A stretch of 64,000 nt of DNA from Symsagittifera roscoffensis (GCF_963678635.1 NC_087065.1:14698019-14762018); one strand, 5' to 3'. Counted from the stretch's first letter, positions 11,467 to 23,479 are shown. Notes: a model not told the origin generated them from the letters alone. A program made the numbers and translations.

Positions 11467-12481
11467 ATGAAAAAATCACTACAAAATGAATTCGATGTTA
11501 ATTAAATTCAAAACATCACTACAAAATGAATTCGGTGTTAACTAAATTCAATTCAGGACATGCCAGGAAGCTAAAAGTTGTTAAAAATACAGTTTCAGTC
11601 TCGTCCCGAGACCCTTCCGGATTCTTGAATCCGGTCGAAGAGCAGTTCTATCGTCACTGGGCAGGGCAGTAAAATCCTCCTGATACCCCTCCGAATTCTC
11701 GGAAATTGCTCGATAGGCAACGACTGCAGCAGCACAATCGTTACAATTCGGAATGTTCTTCTAACAATAATATCGATCCCAAATCCAATTTGTATCGTAA
11801 GTCTGTTTCTACGAGCGAAATTCGTTGTTGTGTTGATTTCCGCGCTTTTTCTGTAATCGCAATTATAAAAATTGTCACGTGTCTTTACAATCGAATTTTT
11901 AAAGTTTGACATGTCAGCTAAACCCGACCTCTCCCAATTCGATCATTTGATCAAATAACAACGTTAATCCTCTGAAACAGCTAATCCTCCTACTAACTTG
12001 TTCCAAAAAAATTCGATTTCTCATGCATTTTGACCACCATTGAAGTCAAATGTCACATGTTTTCGACCTCTAAAATTAATTTACAGATTTTCAAATAATT
12101 TTTCTGGAATTTTTCTTAATCATGATTTCGACATGTACGTTTTGAATAAAAACTAGACTTATTTTTTGACAAAATTTAGTTGTCAGAACTATCTATAATT
12201 TCCCGACTAACATCTGCGCTTTTTCCCTCAAGTCTCCATTGCTGAAGGTGGAGGCCTACCGGTGAGTCTGCTTGTTTATATTCCTCAAATTTCAGGGGTC
12301 AAATGTCGAACAGGTTGACGGACATAAGTGGTATATCCACGACATAATAGTTAATAAACCACTCTTGACATGAGGTCATTAGAAAATGCTGATTACAGCG
12401 ATGGTAAGCATTGTCGTTTTTTTGTGGTGGAAAGTATTTGGACGTTGGTTAAAATGCGTAACCTGCCTACAAAATAATGGC
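11467..12481. other. Sequence interrupting LTR c
   Basis: Begins with two tandem copies of a unit of about 45 bp containing ACATCACTACAAAATGAATT (about 11465-11555). The next part, 11535-11910, has a diverged relative at 13190-13620, with shared landmarks TTCAATTCAGGACAT, AAAAATACAGT and GCAGCACAATCGTT in the same order. From 11911 to 12481 I see no coding potential or recognisable structure. Confidence 0.45.
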
Positions 12482-12754
12482 TTTTGTTACCTCTATATTG
12501 CACCGTCAGCAATAAGGGCTCTAAATCCTTTATTAATTGAATTAAAAAAACTGTTCTTACTGTCCAGGGGCTTGCCCTTACCCTCGATTGTTTTGCACAG
12601 AGCTTCTGCAGCCACATTCGCGGACCAGTGTTCTACTGATTTGTCAGCTATCGCAACCTATTAGTTTCCATAGCCGTATAAACCTGCTCCCTGCTAGATG
12701 TACTCCCAATCACTATGCACACTGCCTTCGGTAATACACACTTGTACTGAGTTG
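12482..12754 (-). repeat. G1 LTR, copy c, distal fragment
   Basis: About 270 bp nearly identical to 6066-6338 and 8937-9209, that is, the LTR end that abuts gag in copies a and b. Here the match stops after CTTGTACTGAGTTG and unrelated sequence follows. Confidence 0.75.
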
Positions 12755-14039
12755 ATTAGCAGCTCCTGTGGCTCAAAACAGTCCCAGTATCTGTTGTCTT
12801 TGTAGCATATCCACGGAACAACATTTCGACAGAAACCGAAGGTAGGTTATGAAACGACTCGCTAGCCTCTAAACACAGCTTCACAAACTTTTAACCGTCT
12901 CTACCAAAGCCAGTTCAATTTGTAAACCATTAGCATCAGGGCGAAAAAGTCGTTAGAACTTAGAAATTATTGGCCAAACCGCGCAAATTAAAAAAGTTGC
13001 ATGCAAAAAATAGTGAGCTCATGATTCCCAGACCACGAGGTCATCTCCTAAAAACAGTGCTACTACTTATTTCTTATCATATTACTTATGTTTTCGTTCA
13101 GTAGATAAAAATCATCATATCCATCGGAGATGGGTCAACCTATTCCCTCAACTCCTAGCTTCTCATTATTTGAAGCTGAATCTGATGAGAATTTAGGTTC
13201 AATTCAGGACATTCCGAAACTAATTAAGCTCAGATCTTTCCGTTTAAAAATACAGTCTCTCAATTCACTGGAATACTCTTCCATATTCGTGGTCCTAGGC
13301 AAATAAGCTCCTTGTTCAGCACAGAAAATGGTTCCAATCTCGGCTCTCAGCCCTTCCGACTGACAAATTATCGCATTAACGATTGTGGCAGCACAATCGT
13401 TGCTTTCCGGAGCGCTTTTGTATCTTCACGCTTGTTCTCTCATTTCTTTATCTGCTCAGTTCAAAGTTTTTCTTTTTATTCCGAAAGAGAAAATCGTTGT
13501 TCTGTTTTGTGTTAGCGAAAACCGTTGTTCTGATTTTTGCGCTTTTCAGTTGTCGCAAAAAAAAAATAAAATTGTTACATATCATGCACGCGAATTTGAA
13601 GAATTAAAAACAATTTCAACAATCCAAATTGACCCCTTCGAATAATTTCAATTGACTGATCAACGCCAATAATTGCTCAAAACAGCAAATATTCCAACAG
13701 AACTGTTCCAAATAAAAGTTCCTTGACGACATGCATTTCAGATCATTCTAGTCGACCGTCACATTTTCTATACCAATTGCATGTTTCCGTCTTATCCTGT
13801 GATACCTTTAAATTCAAAGCCAGGAACGGCTAATTGAACTCTGATTTAGTTTCCTCTAGAGTGAACTGTAGGTTGGGATGAAGAGAATTGGCGTCATGGA
13901 GAACACGAGCGGGTTAAACTTGATTGTCCTACCAAGTAATCCTCATACCTGAGGAACAATTTCACCTGTAGAGTATCCTTCTTTTGTTCCTAGCGTGGCA
14001 GCAACCTCCACAATACCAGACAATCTCGGTGAATGATGT
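12755..14039. other. Unassigned intergenic DNA with one diverged repeat
   Basis: The segment 13190-13620 is the diverged partner of 11535-11910. The rest shows no long frame, no RNA gene and no clear terminal repeats. Low-level similarity to retroelement RT continuing from 14040 leftward is possible but could not be followed. Confidence 0.35.
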
Positions 14040-15400
14040 GTATGCAGTATCGGAAGTTTTTTCAAAGAATTTTTCTAATTAAAGTAGAAAAAGCTGCTGG
14101 TCCTATGAATCTACCATAAAATAGTCCATTGAATTCGTTTTGCTGGTTTCCAATAACGAACTGTGTCAATGGTCGTGATCATTTATCTAATGGCATTTGA
14201 ATATATGCACTATTCATATCTGCGATGGTATAATAGTGTCCATTTATTTTTGTAACCATTACCTGTATTGGTTCTATTGGCCAACTGCATTTTGATTCAT
14301 CAATTAGAGAGTTTAAATAACGTGAGTCTAAAACGACTGATTCTTTTTTCCTTTGCCGAGAATAATTACTGAATTTCAAAACGTTTTTCCTTATGGTTGT
14401 TCTTCCTTTACTGGTGAAATGTTTTCATTTTTTTGAGAATGTCTAAAAGTCTGTTTACTTTGTCTTGGAGGTGTATCGGAACTTTACTTGCGCGCTGTTT
14501 TTTGAAAACTGCGTCGGAATTTAGTGGAAAGTAGAGTGGCAAATGTACTTTTCCAATGTCAAGTTTTGATGTGGCATCAATCATGGGATATTTTAAAAAT
14601 AATTCTGCTGGTTCTTCAAATTCTTGCAGGTTAATTCGAGAATTTTGAAAACTAAACATGGTTAGAAATTGTTGGTGTTCATTTGTATATTTTGAGGTTT
14701 GGAATGTTTTTTTAAAATAAAAAGTTTTTGCGAAAAATTTTGTGTTTCCTTTTGAATCAGTCTTAATTTCATTAACAGATAATTCTTCATTAAGAATTGT
14801 TGATTGGCAAATAACTTGTATTTTTGAGATTTTATTTACTCTGTATGCTCTTTCTTGTGTAGAATGAAATGAAGCAATTGTTTCACAGTATCCTAACAGT
14901 CCAAAGGAAGTGTAATTTTGAATGGTGAAATATTATATACATGTAATGTTATTGTATCTATGTTTGAATTTTTAGCGTATGTTAAAGATGTATTCAAGGT
15001 CAGATTTTTTAAAATTCTGTGTATTCTGATCGCTCTTAATTTCATGGACTTGGTTGATGGAAAATTCATATGCGTGCCCTGATAATAGTTTTGATGTTTT
15101 CTTTGTTGATTATATGTAGAGTAAGTATTTGAAAAAAAGGGGGTGGTTTATTTAATCGTTGAAAAATGTTAGAGATAAATTATTAATTTTTGAATATTTG
15201 TCTTTGAGATGCAATTTGCTGTTTCAGTTGTTTATAATTGGGATATATTAGTAAAAATTGGTATTCCAACTATACTGTGTTTAATATCTGTTACATGTAA
15301 TATTTGATTAAATAGTTTTAGTAAAAGTTATTTAATTGTTTCCTTGTTCGAGTTGGTATAATTAATAATTGATTTTTTCCATAGTTTGCTAAACTACTGC
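14040..15400 (-). pseudogene. G2 Ty3/gypsy protease-RT region
   Basis: This is a second Ty3/gypsy element, clearly different from G1. The minus strand from about 14930 to 14408 is almost continuously open and ends in RASKVPIHLQDKVNRLLDIL, the usual lead-in to RT. At 14379-14179 it encodes VVLDSRYLNSLIDESK and INGHYYTIADMNSAYIQMPL, corresponding to the first RT blocks including the catalytic Asp region of block A. A further piece with QFVIGNQQNEF and GPAAFS continues to about 14040, where the similarity stops before the YxDD motif. The far end near 15290 (VGIPIFTNIS) may be the protease-RT spacer. Stops and frameshifts are frequent. Confidence 0.7.
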
Positions 15401-15699
15401 CTGTGCGGTGGCTAGTTTAAAAGAAGTTTTGAGGGGTAAAGTTTTGGATGTGCACTATGAATTTCGTTCCATGTAGGTATCTTAATATTGTTCGATTCTG
15501 AGCCGGAGTCGATTGAAAAGTCTTTTTCAAGATCTGGTGGTTGAAAATTTTTGATTTATTGGGCTTTTTCAAGAAGTGGAAGTTTCCAAACTTTTTCTTT
15601 GAGCAGTGATAATTTATTTGTTGTTTTCCGGTATATATTATTCTTATTTAAATCATTTTCAATTATTTGGGTAGTAAAATTTGTGTTACCCTGACTGTT

Positions 15700-17813
15700 T
15701 CTAGGCTCTTGAAGGTTTGAGTTTGGATAATTAGTTTGGTAAGATTTCGGATGAATTGGTATTTTGTGATTTTGTGTTCATGTTCTTTTAAGCATGTCGA
15801 TAATTAACGTGTTTTGTTTCGCTTTCGACATCTGTGATTTCACAGTTTATGTGACTGAGTTGCAGTTCTGAAGTTTCTGTGTTGCCAATTCCTGGAGGGT
15901 TTGGGCTTATTTTATTTGTAGACTGTACTTGATTGATCTGTTTTTGATTCTTTGTTGTGCTAATTCTATAGTTTTGATTTTGTTTGTTTATTTTGTGAGC
16001 TTTTTCGATACGATGACTGAGAACAATTTCTTGGTTTGTTTTGATAGTTGTTGTTTCTACTTTTGGAATTATCAGAAGATGCATTATTATATTAATCATG
16101 ATGTGGTCCATTGTTTGTATAGTTTTGTGATCTTTTTTTTAGAATGGTTTCTATTGACTTTAAATGAATAATTTCAATTGCGAGTGTTTGATGAAATTTT
16201 TGAGCTGTCATTGGTATAGTTTTTATTTCGATGGTTTGAAAATGAGCAATTTCAGTTATAATTTGAAAACTTATTTATTTTAGAATTTGATCTGGAGTAA
16301 TTATTTTGATATTGATTGTTTTGATTATTTGATCTGCTATACCTTTTTTGAATTTTTTTTTCGTAATTGTGGTGTTTAAGTCATCATTAGAACTTCTGTC
16401 AGTTTTGCGTTTTTTGCAATCATGAGAGATTATTGAGAGAATAAGCCCTTCGAACAACAGTTTCGATTCATACCGCGAGTTGTTATATTGGTTCATTTGG
16501 AAGTCTACAAATCTCATTGCATAAAACTCTTTGATGTTGTTTTTTTTTTCGTTCAGAGTTGAAAATTTTTGAGTAAATCAATTCCTGTCTAATTTAATTT
16601 CTTGGGTCAAATTGAAAACAATTTTTGAACTGCGCCATCTAACATGATTTGTTTTAAGGCTGTGCCTCTATATATCCAATTCTCATAAAGTGGTGTGTTT
16701 ATTGGTTCCGGAACTATGTTTCAAATTAGATTTGCTGCAACAGCACATAAGTAGTCCTCTACTGAGCATCCAGGGTCTGTTCCTGTGAATACCACGAGCG
16801 GTTTATTAGATGTTTTGATATGTATTGCGGTTTATTGATATGTATTGTTTTGATTAATTGCTATACCTTTTTTGTGAATATTTTTCGTAATTGTGGTGTT
16901 TAAGTCATCATTAGAATTTCTGAAAATTTTGTGTTTTTGTAATGATGAGAGAGTATTGAGAGAATAAGCCCTTTCTACAACAGTTTCAATTCTTACCGCG
17001 AGTTCATATATTGGTTAGTTTGGAAGTCTACGAATGTCATTGCATAAAAACCTTTGATGTTGTTTTTTTTTCGCTCAGAGTTGAAAGTTTTTGTGTAAAT
17101 CATTTCCAGTCTGAATTAATTTCTATGGGTAAAATTTAAAATTGTTAAATCGTTTTCGAACTGCGCCATCTAACATGATTTGTATTAGTGCTGTGCCTAT
17201 ATGTATCCAATTCTCGTAAAGTGGTGTTTATTGGTTCCGGGACAATGTTTAAAATTAGATTTGCTGTAACAGCACATAAGTAGTACTCTACTGAGTATCC
17301 AGGGTCTGTTCCTGTGAATACCATGAGCATTTTATTAGATGATTTAGATTATCCACAAAAAGGTATGGATATATTGTCATTTGAGGTGAATCTACTGTGT
17401 TTGGTTATTGTATAGAAAATTGTAAGCAAATTTTTCGTTAATTGACGTTATTGTAAATATTAAGCTAATTGGTTTTCGTTTCTCATTTATTCGGACCGGT
17501 AACCCTAGGTATCTGAATGGTTTTCTGATTGTAGTTTACTATTAAGTGGTGCCATCTTTTTTCATTGAGGGGGTTGTTGATACATTTGCCTTCTTTGTTG
17601 AAAGTTTATGTTAGGTTCGAAAATATCTGGATGAAAAAATCATGTGGTTGATTTCTATTATACCACTGATTATTTAGTTGATCATTATCATTTTGTTGTT
17701 GATTTTGATCGAAATGATCTTCATCTTAAGAATAATGTGGTTGGTTTTGTAAGAATTGCCTATTTGTTTGGTTTTTTTTTCTTGGAAAAGTGATTAACTT
17801 TCAGTGCGGTCAG
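15700..17813 (-). pseudogene. G2 gag, copy A1
   Basis: Gag of the second gypsy element. At 17330-17145 the minus strand encodes MLMVFTGTDPGYSVEYYL followed by NIVPEPINTTL and ends in HVRWRSSKTI, a retrotransposon gag N-terminal domain. Sequence near 16490-16430 gives pieces of a conserved NEPI/QLAV/IETVV/RAYSLN stretch in broken frame. At 16111-15788 there is a Lys/Asn/Gln-rich segment ending in PPGIGNTETSELQ. Part of the gene (about 16300-16800) is tandemly repeated at 16820-17330. The upstream end abuts the Polinton terminus at 17814, so gag is interrupted there. Confidence 0.65.
16300..17340. repeat. Tandem duplication inside G2 gag
   Basis: Two copies of about 510 bp. Shared landmarks are CGTAATTGTGGTGTTTAAGT (16362 and 16889), GAGAGAATAAGCCC, TTTGATGTTG, GCGCCATCTAACATGATTTG and CCAGGGTCTGTTCCTGTGAA. 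The copies differ by many small changes. Part of the same unit occurs once more at 22858-23045 in gag copy A2. Confidence 0.8.
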
Positions 17814-18005
17814 TTGTATATGTTGGAGCAGTTCAGCCCGGGGAGGGGGGCTGAAGACCTCCATGTTTTAACATAGGCTATAGACTATCCGGTCTTCACC
17901 CTATGTATTAACATAGGCTATAGATTTCCCAATGTATTAAAATAGGGAATAGGTTTCCCAATCTATTAAAATACCAGGTTTCAGATGGTAAGTTTCAGAT
18001 GGTAA
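17814..18005. repeat. Polinton terminal inverted repeat, copy B1 (shortened)
   Basis: Matches the outer part of the TIRs at 23480 and 40142. It jumps from the first CAGATGGTAAG to a later copy of the same short motif, so about 300 bp present in B2 are missing. The deletion is probably between direct repeats of GGTAAGTTTCAGAT. Confidence 0.75.
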
Positions 18006-19079
18006 GTTTTGACAAAAAATAAGTTTCAATTTAGAGTATGGGATCAAAAACTATTATATCACAAAAAAATTTTTTTCTCGAAAGAATCTTTTAAATACTT
18101 ATTTCATCTTATTAATATTCCCTCAGGTTATCTGGGGAAAATTGTCAAGAAGGGATTATCTTTGACAAGTTGATTATTCCGGGGAATCTTGACAGCTCCT
18201 CACGGTTGATTACTTTTATATCCCACTTATTCTTTTAATCCCCAGGTTATCTGGAGAACGGATGACAGCTCCAATATACTTAATAATTTATTTTATCTTC
18301 TTTTTCCACATAATTATCCCACGATCATATGACAGATGCAAATTAGCAGTTCGCCACAGGTTTAATGAAGCGTGAATTACTTTCTTGAGAGATTAAAATC
18401 TTAAAGATTCATAAAAATTTGAAATACATCCAATCAAAATTGCATGAACTTTTCATTGGAACTAAGATAAATTTATGCAAAAACTTTTAAGTTTCGACCA
18501 ATCAGACATTTTTATCTAGTTCTTATCTTTTACCTCAACTGCTTTTTTTATTCTGTCATATTTCTTGCTACGATTCATTTCAGTTCCCTTTTATCACTTT
18601 GTCTTCAATCTTCAAAAATTTTGAAAAGTTTCCGAAATTTTCCAAAAGTTATCATCCAAATTTGTCAATTGCTCTGCCCCCATAAAAGCTTACACTGAGA
18701 AAGATATAGTATTATAATACTTTTATGTCTGATATTTTTGTATAAAAATTTTTCTATGTTTCTCAGACTAAACTTTTCAGAAGATTATACAATTTACTAG
18801 AAGTTGGTTACAGTTTTCGTAAATTTAATAATTCTATCGTTAATTCTTTCAATTATGGGACTACAACATCCATATTCCATCATCATTCTCGGTGTTTCTC
18901 ACCAAAAACTTAGTTGTTAAGGTGCTTTTCGTAAAAAAAATTAAGGAATTTAAAAAGTTGAATTTCATAAATAATCAAACAATTCACTACATCGTATCGT
19001 AACTTTACTGCAAAAACTTGAACGTAAAAATAAAAAATGTACTTTCACATAAAATTACTGATAAAATTCAAAACATGCA
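18006..19079. other. Polinton subterminal non-coding DNA (B1)
   Basis: AT-rich sequence between the TIR and the protease remnant, closely matched by 23980-25016 in copy B2. Several short TTATCTGG/GGGAAT segments recur. No open frame of note is seen in either copy, and conservation reflects the shared duplication. Confidence 0.5.
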
Positions 19080-19330
19080 CATCCTGAACTTCATTCAAGT
19101 TCTTTTGGAAAAATTTAAAGAGAAGAAATGCTGAACAAGTTGCGTAAAGTCCACGCAAATTATCAGTTTTTTGTAGCTTTCGAGGAACCATTTGTCGATA
19201 GTTTTTTGTCAGAAAGGGGTAATTGATTTCTTTTTTAGCAAAGAATCAGCAAAGTAGTAACTTTTATCCAGTCGAGAAATCATGATCCAGTGTTCTCCTC
19301 TATCATTGCTTGGGGCTGAGTTAATAATTG
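19080..19330 (-). pseudogene. Polinton cysteine protease remnant (B1)
   Basis: The minus strand preserves the C-terminal half of an adenain/Ulp1-like cysteine protease: a WIMIS-type strand, a YYFADSL aspartate region, YRQMVPRKL, and the segment where the catalytic Cys is expected, here reading NLRGLYATC, followed by AFLLFKFFQKNL. The Cys in front of Gly-Leu-Tyr is replaced by Arg (CGT). In virus-like Polintons this enzyme would process capsid proteins. The N-terminal half with the catalytic His is not identifiable. It matches 25017-25250 in B2. Confidence 0.65.
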
Positions 19331-19891
19331 CAAACGAGTTTTTTGTTTATTGAGATACTGTATCAGTAGGGCTTGATCCCATGTACTTGAACCTGAGCTC
19401 TGGAATTCTTTCAATAATTCGAAAAATGAAAAATTATCCATCTTTGCAATTTTAGGCTGGTTTACACCTAAAAAAAGAGTTACCTAGTTTGATAGTGTAC
19501 TTAAGGATTAAAAAAAGATAAGAATAATGACTTACACAATTTTAGGAATTGAATCAACAAAGTCTCATACACAAGCCTTTTGTAGTGGGCAAAGTTTATT
19601 GAACACTGTTTTACATTCTAGGTTGAAGAAGTGTCTCGGGTTTTCAACTAGACAGCATTCCTTCTCTATTTTTTCTGGAGCTTTATGGCAGAAGAAAAAG
19701 CAAATTGACAGTACAGAGATAATAACAAAAGAAAGTACCAAAAAAAATTACAATATTTTAATAGGAACCTGAAAACTCAAAATAATTAAACATTTTTAGC
19801 GACTGTTCCGAACTTGTCATTTTGCATGTTTGATTGTCTTTCTCACAAGACTATCGCTTCCGTTACTTCAGGTAATCTGGTATCGCTTCCG
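19331..19891. other. Degraded Polinton DNA between protease and capsid (B1)
   Basis: No frame longer than chance is supported here. The segment up to about 19570 has a counterpart in B2 (to 25340), while 19570-19890 has no counterpart because B2 carries a deletion. A short direct repeat, GGTATCGCTTCCGTTACTTC, occurs twice at about 19851 and 19879. Confidence 0.4.
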
Positions 19892-21106
19892 TTACTTCAG
19901 GTACGCTAATCTCAAGCTTTCTCCACTAAGTTCTGAATAATGCAACTGTTCAGCTGCATCCTGGAGTGAAGTCAAGTCGAAAACTAGAATATAGTGATTT
20001 TGAAAATCTTCCATAAGAGCTGGAAAATCTTCGTTAAATTGCATTGCTTTCATTGTTGTAACAGAGATGCGACAAGGATAAGTTGTATCTAATGAAAAAA
20101 TTGCTCTTCCGTCCCGCATAATTCTAAGCTCTCTCAAATCAAATCGTTGATAATTGAAAGCATTATCATGAAAAGATTCCGCAACAGCCGATCTTGTATT
20201 GATTGCAAAAGCTATCTTTTTGCTTGGGGCATTATTGAAAACCTTTTCCTGATTAAATTGGTTTTGACGAGATGGAGTGATAAAGCTTCTTGCTATAGTT
20301 TCCATGTAATAATGAGTTTCCCTTTACAGATTCCGTTGCAATTATTAATGATCATTTCAGCTACTAAAATTCTTCTAGTAAACAGTGAGCAATCATCAAT
20401 TTTCAGACCAACATTTGGATTATCAGACAGCATGTAAAAATTAGGTCTGGCTCGAATTAGTTAAATTCGATTTTTGGTTTTTGGTAGTAAATTTTTTTCA
20501 CAAGTTATCAAGTCAAAGGCTAGCCTGCCATAAAGTGAAAAAGTTGTCCCTGATCCTAAAGAATTTGCTCATTCAGTAAACGGATATATATCAAATGCTT
20601 TCAGATATTCTTTAAAACTATATCCTTGACAAGCAAGTATTCTTTTTTACTCACTGCCGATGAGTTGAATTCGTTCGATTTTTGTGCTTTATGAGGATAT
20701 CATCGATTGGCGTTTTAAACCAATATATTATTAAAATAAACTTCACACTTGGAGAATAGAGAATTCAGTAGATTGTTTACATAAGTTAAGTAGGAATAGG
20801 GTTCCTCATCTGAATCTTCCTCCGATTTTGCTTTATGTTCTGCTTTTTCTTTTTCGAAAACATCAAACAATCTTCCTTTGAATAAGTGAAGCTTTAAACG
20901 GATGTGGTTATCACGCATATCCAAATGAAGATTACGGTCCGTCTCAAATTCAAACTCAATACTGTTTTCATCTGAAGAAGTACTGGGAAAAATTTCTTGA
21001 GTGTAAGATGAAATAACTGTTTCCAAAACTGAGACTTTATCAAAATTATCCAAAAAAGAAATTGTAAAGCTCCGTACCGAAAATGACTACTTTGATTTAT
21101 ACTCAT
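19892..21106 (-). pseudogene. Polinton major capsid protein (B1)
   Basis: Three minus-strand pieces in order make up a double jelly-roll major capsid-like gene. The N-terminal piece (21053-20715) has SIEFEFETDRNLHLDMRD and ends in LLNSLFSKCEVYFNN, the typical LHSLFSxxxVxLN-like signature. The middle piece (20437-20230) has FTRRILVAEMI and NGICKGK. The C-terminal piece (20305-19892) is 137 codons with AFAINTRSAVAESFH, FNYQRFDLRELRI and ILVFDLTSLQ, matching the late strands of Polinton capsids. Frameshifts separate the pieces. It would form the virion shell. B2 has the N-terminal and middle pieces but lacks most of the C-terminal one. Confidence 0.65.
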
Positions 21107-21540
21107 TTTATTTTGTTAAAAATGTCTTTGCGAGAGCGACTGATTTTCGAACTACTTTTTCGAGAAACGGTTCTTCTAGTTCTACACGTGGATTTTTTTC
21201 CTCCTGCCAACTTTTTTAGAACTGTTCTTGTTCCAACATCCTTTGCAAGTGTTTTGAATTTTTTTCGTTCACTGACAACTTCTCCGATCTCTGGTGCAGC
21301 AATTTCAAATAAATCTGCTCAGATTCTTTTTGCATCTGGGACTATAAAATTTTTATTAAAGGGAATTGCAGTTCTCTCAAGAGTTTGTTGAAGAGCACCA
21401 AAACTTTTTCCACGTTGTCTTGCATGTCCACGAAAAATAGGAAAAAAGTAGCTGAACTTTGAGCAACCATTTCGTATGAAGTAAAAATCAAAAATGATTA
21501 TCCGAAATCTTGCGAAACAAGAGAACAACTCGTGTACTTC
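21107..21540 (-). pseudogene. Polinton small basic protein upstream of capsid (B1)
   Basis: Minus-strand frame with FPIFRGHARQRGKSFGALQQ, then IVPDAKRI, a TGA, ADLFEIAAPEIGEVVSERKK and a Lys/Arg/Ser-rich tail ending next to the capsid start. A short basic protein of this design, with an FxGxxxQRGxGxG-like start, commonly precedes the capsid gene in Polintons. It is likely a minor virion component, but its precise role is unknown. The in-frame TGA is present at the same codon in B2 (about 26438). Confidence 0.55.
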
Positions 21541-22220
21541 CTACGGACACAAAAGGAAATTTATCACCTGTAGTGTCCTTTAGTTCTATTTTAATGCTGT
21601 GGAAAGGTTTTTTTTATAATTTTTTAAATTGTAGATTTGTAAAGTATTAATAACTTTTGTACTGTCCTGTAGATTTTATGTCTCCTTTTTTTACTTTGGA
21701 AATGAAAAGAATACAACGCAGTAAAGGAATTTTTGCATCACCTACTATATTAATTTCTATAATATCACAATAAATCATTAGGGAATGTATTCTTGTAATG
21801 TCGTAAGAATACTGAGGATAAGAATACCTTTTCCTTTCATTATAACCCCTGTCTGATTTTGTTCTAAATCATATCCAAAAATGTGACTCAAATCAGCACT
21901 TTGAATGATAACACTGATTGAACCTCAGGTAAAAGAATAGTCAGTTTTTTGTAATCTTATCTAATGATACATAAATTCCGTTATATTCATATTTTTGTGC
22001 AACTATACGTTTTCGAACTTTGTCATTCATGGCTAAAACTATTTCAACAATACTTGGATACTATCCAGATTCAATATGCATCGGTTGAATCTTTCTTCTT
22101 TCCACAGGACTTTCTCAACCATCTATGAAAGTAAACTTTCCCTCTGTAAAGTTTTGGTTTATTGAAGGGTACGATATTTCTGAAATAGCAACCTCCCATT
22201 CTCTTTTCAGTGTTTTTGGG
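21541..22220 (-). pseudogene. Polinton penton-like minor capsid protein (B1), truncated
   Basis: Minus-strand pieces in several frames match the layout of the single jelly-roll minor capsid of Polintons: a start region near 22200, a YDI..IHSLMIYSDI-type stretch near 21790 and a C-terminal ELKDTTGDK-like stretch near 21560. The frame is broken repeatedly. The upstream end is cut by the junction with G2 gag near 22220. B2 carries the same gene at 26640-27330. Confidence 0.5.
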
Positions 22221-22235
22221 GAGTGGAGTTCGTGC

Positions 22236-23479
22236 TATCTTGATTGTTTCTAGGCTCTTGAAGGTTTGAGTTTGGATAATCAATTTGGTAAGAATTTGGA
22301 GCAACTGATATTTTGTGTTCTTCTTCTATTTTAAGCATGTTGATAATTAAAAGGTTTTCTGTTTCGCTTTCGACATCTGTTACTTCACAGTTTATGTGAT
22401 TGAGTTGCAGTTCTGAAGTTTCTGTGTTGTCAATTCCTGGAGGGTTTGGGCTTATTTCATTTGTAGATGATCTTTTGTACTTGATTGATCTGGTATTGAT
22501 GCTTTGGTATACTAACTCTGAAGTTTTGATTTTGTTTGTTTGTATTGTGAGCTATTTCGATACGGTGACTGAGAACAATTTTTTGGTTTGTTTTGATAGT
22601 TATTGTTACTACTTTTGGAATTATGGCAAGATCAATTATTATATTAAAAATTATATGGTCCATTGCTCGCATAGTTTTGTGATCTTTTGTTAGAATGGTT
22701 TCTATTGAGGTTTTTTGAATAATTTCGGTTGCAACTGTTTGTAGAATTTTTTGAGCTGTCATTGGTATAGTTTCTAGTCCGATGGTTTGAAAATGATTAA
22801 TTTTTGTTATAATTTGACTAATTGTTTATTTTAGAATGTGATCTTGCCTAATTATTTTGATATGTATTGTTTTGATTAATTGCTATACCTTTTTTGTGAA
22901 TATTTTTCGTAATTGTGGTGTTTAAGTCATCATTAGAATTTCTGAAAATTTTGTGTTTTTGTAATGATGAGAGAGTATTGAGAGAATAAGCCCTTTGTAC
23001 AACAGTTTCAATTCTTACCGCGAGTTGTTATATTGGTTCATTTGAAATGAATCTACTGTGCTTGGTTATTGTATAAAAACTTAAAAGCTATTTTTTTGTT
23101 ATTTCTTGTTGTTGTAATTAATAGGCTAAATGGTTTTCGTTTATCATTTATTCGGGCTGGTAACTCCAAGTATTTGAATGGTTTTCTGATTGTAGATTAC
23201 TATTAGGTGGTGCCATTTTTTTTTTCATTGAGGGGTTAGTTGATGCATTTGCCTTCTTTGTTGAAAGTTTATATTAGGTTCAAAAATATCTGGATGAAAA
23301 AAATCATCTGGTTGATTTAATTTATTCCAGTGATTTTTTAGTTGTTAATTAGCCTATTGTTGTTGATTTTGATCAAAATAATCTTCTTCTTCAGAAAATT
23401 GTGGTTGGTTTTCTATGAATTTCCTGTTTGTTTGGTTTTTATTTTGTTGGAAAAATGAGTAAATTTCACTGCGGTCACT
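22236..23479 (-). pseudogene. G2 gag, copy A2
   Basis: Repeats the minus-strand G2 gag of 15700-17813: TTTCTAGGCTCTTGAAGG at 22246 and 15700, the Lys/Asn/Gln-rich segment (22762-22457), and the block CGTAATTGTGGTGTTTAAGT at 22909. It lacks the internal tandem duplication and the MLMVFTGTDPGYS domain because of a deletion around 23045. It then matches 17380-17813 up to the Polinton end. Together with B1 and B2 it shows that Polinton plus gag flank were duplicated as a unit. Confidence 0.75.

Larger units (their letters stand above)
17814..22235 (-). mobile_element. Polinton/Maverick left-end fragment (copy B1)
   Basis: Starts with GTATATGTTGGAGCAGTTC and the AACATAGGCTATAGA and CCCAATGTATTAAAATA motifs of the terminal inverted repeat found at both ends of the full element at 23480-40142. 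It then carries, on the minus strand, remnants of protease, major capsid, small basic protein and penton-like protein in the same order as the full element. It ends inside the penton gene near 22210, where G2 gag sequence resumes. No right terminal repeat is present. It is the first copy of a tandem duplication that includes the G2 flank. Confidence 0.8.

Noticed and set aside
21083-21391. Plus-strand 102-codon frame conserved in B1 and B2
   Set aside because: It is antisense to the small basic protein gene, and its conservation follows from the tandem duplication.
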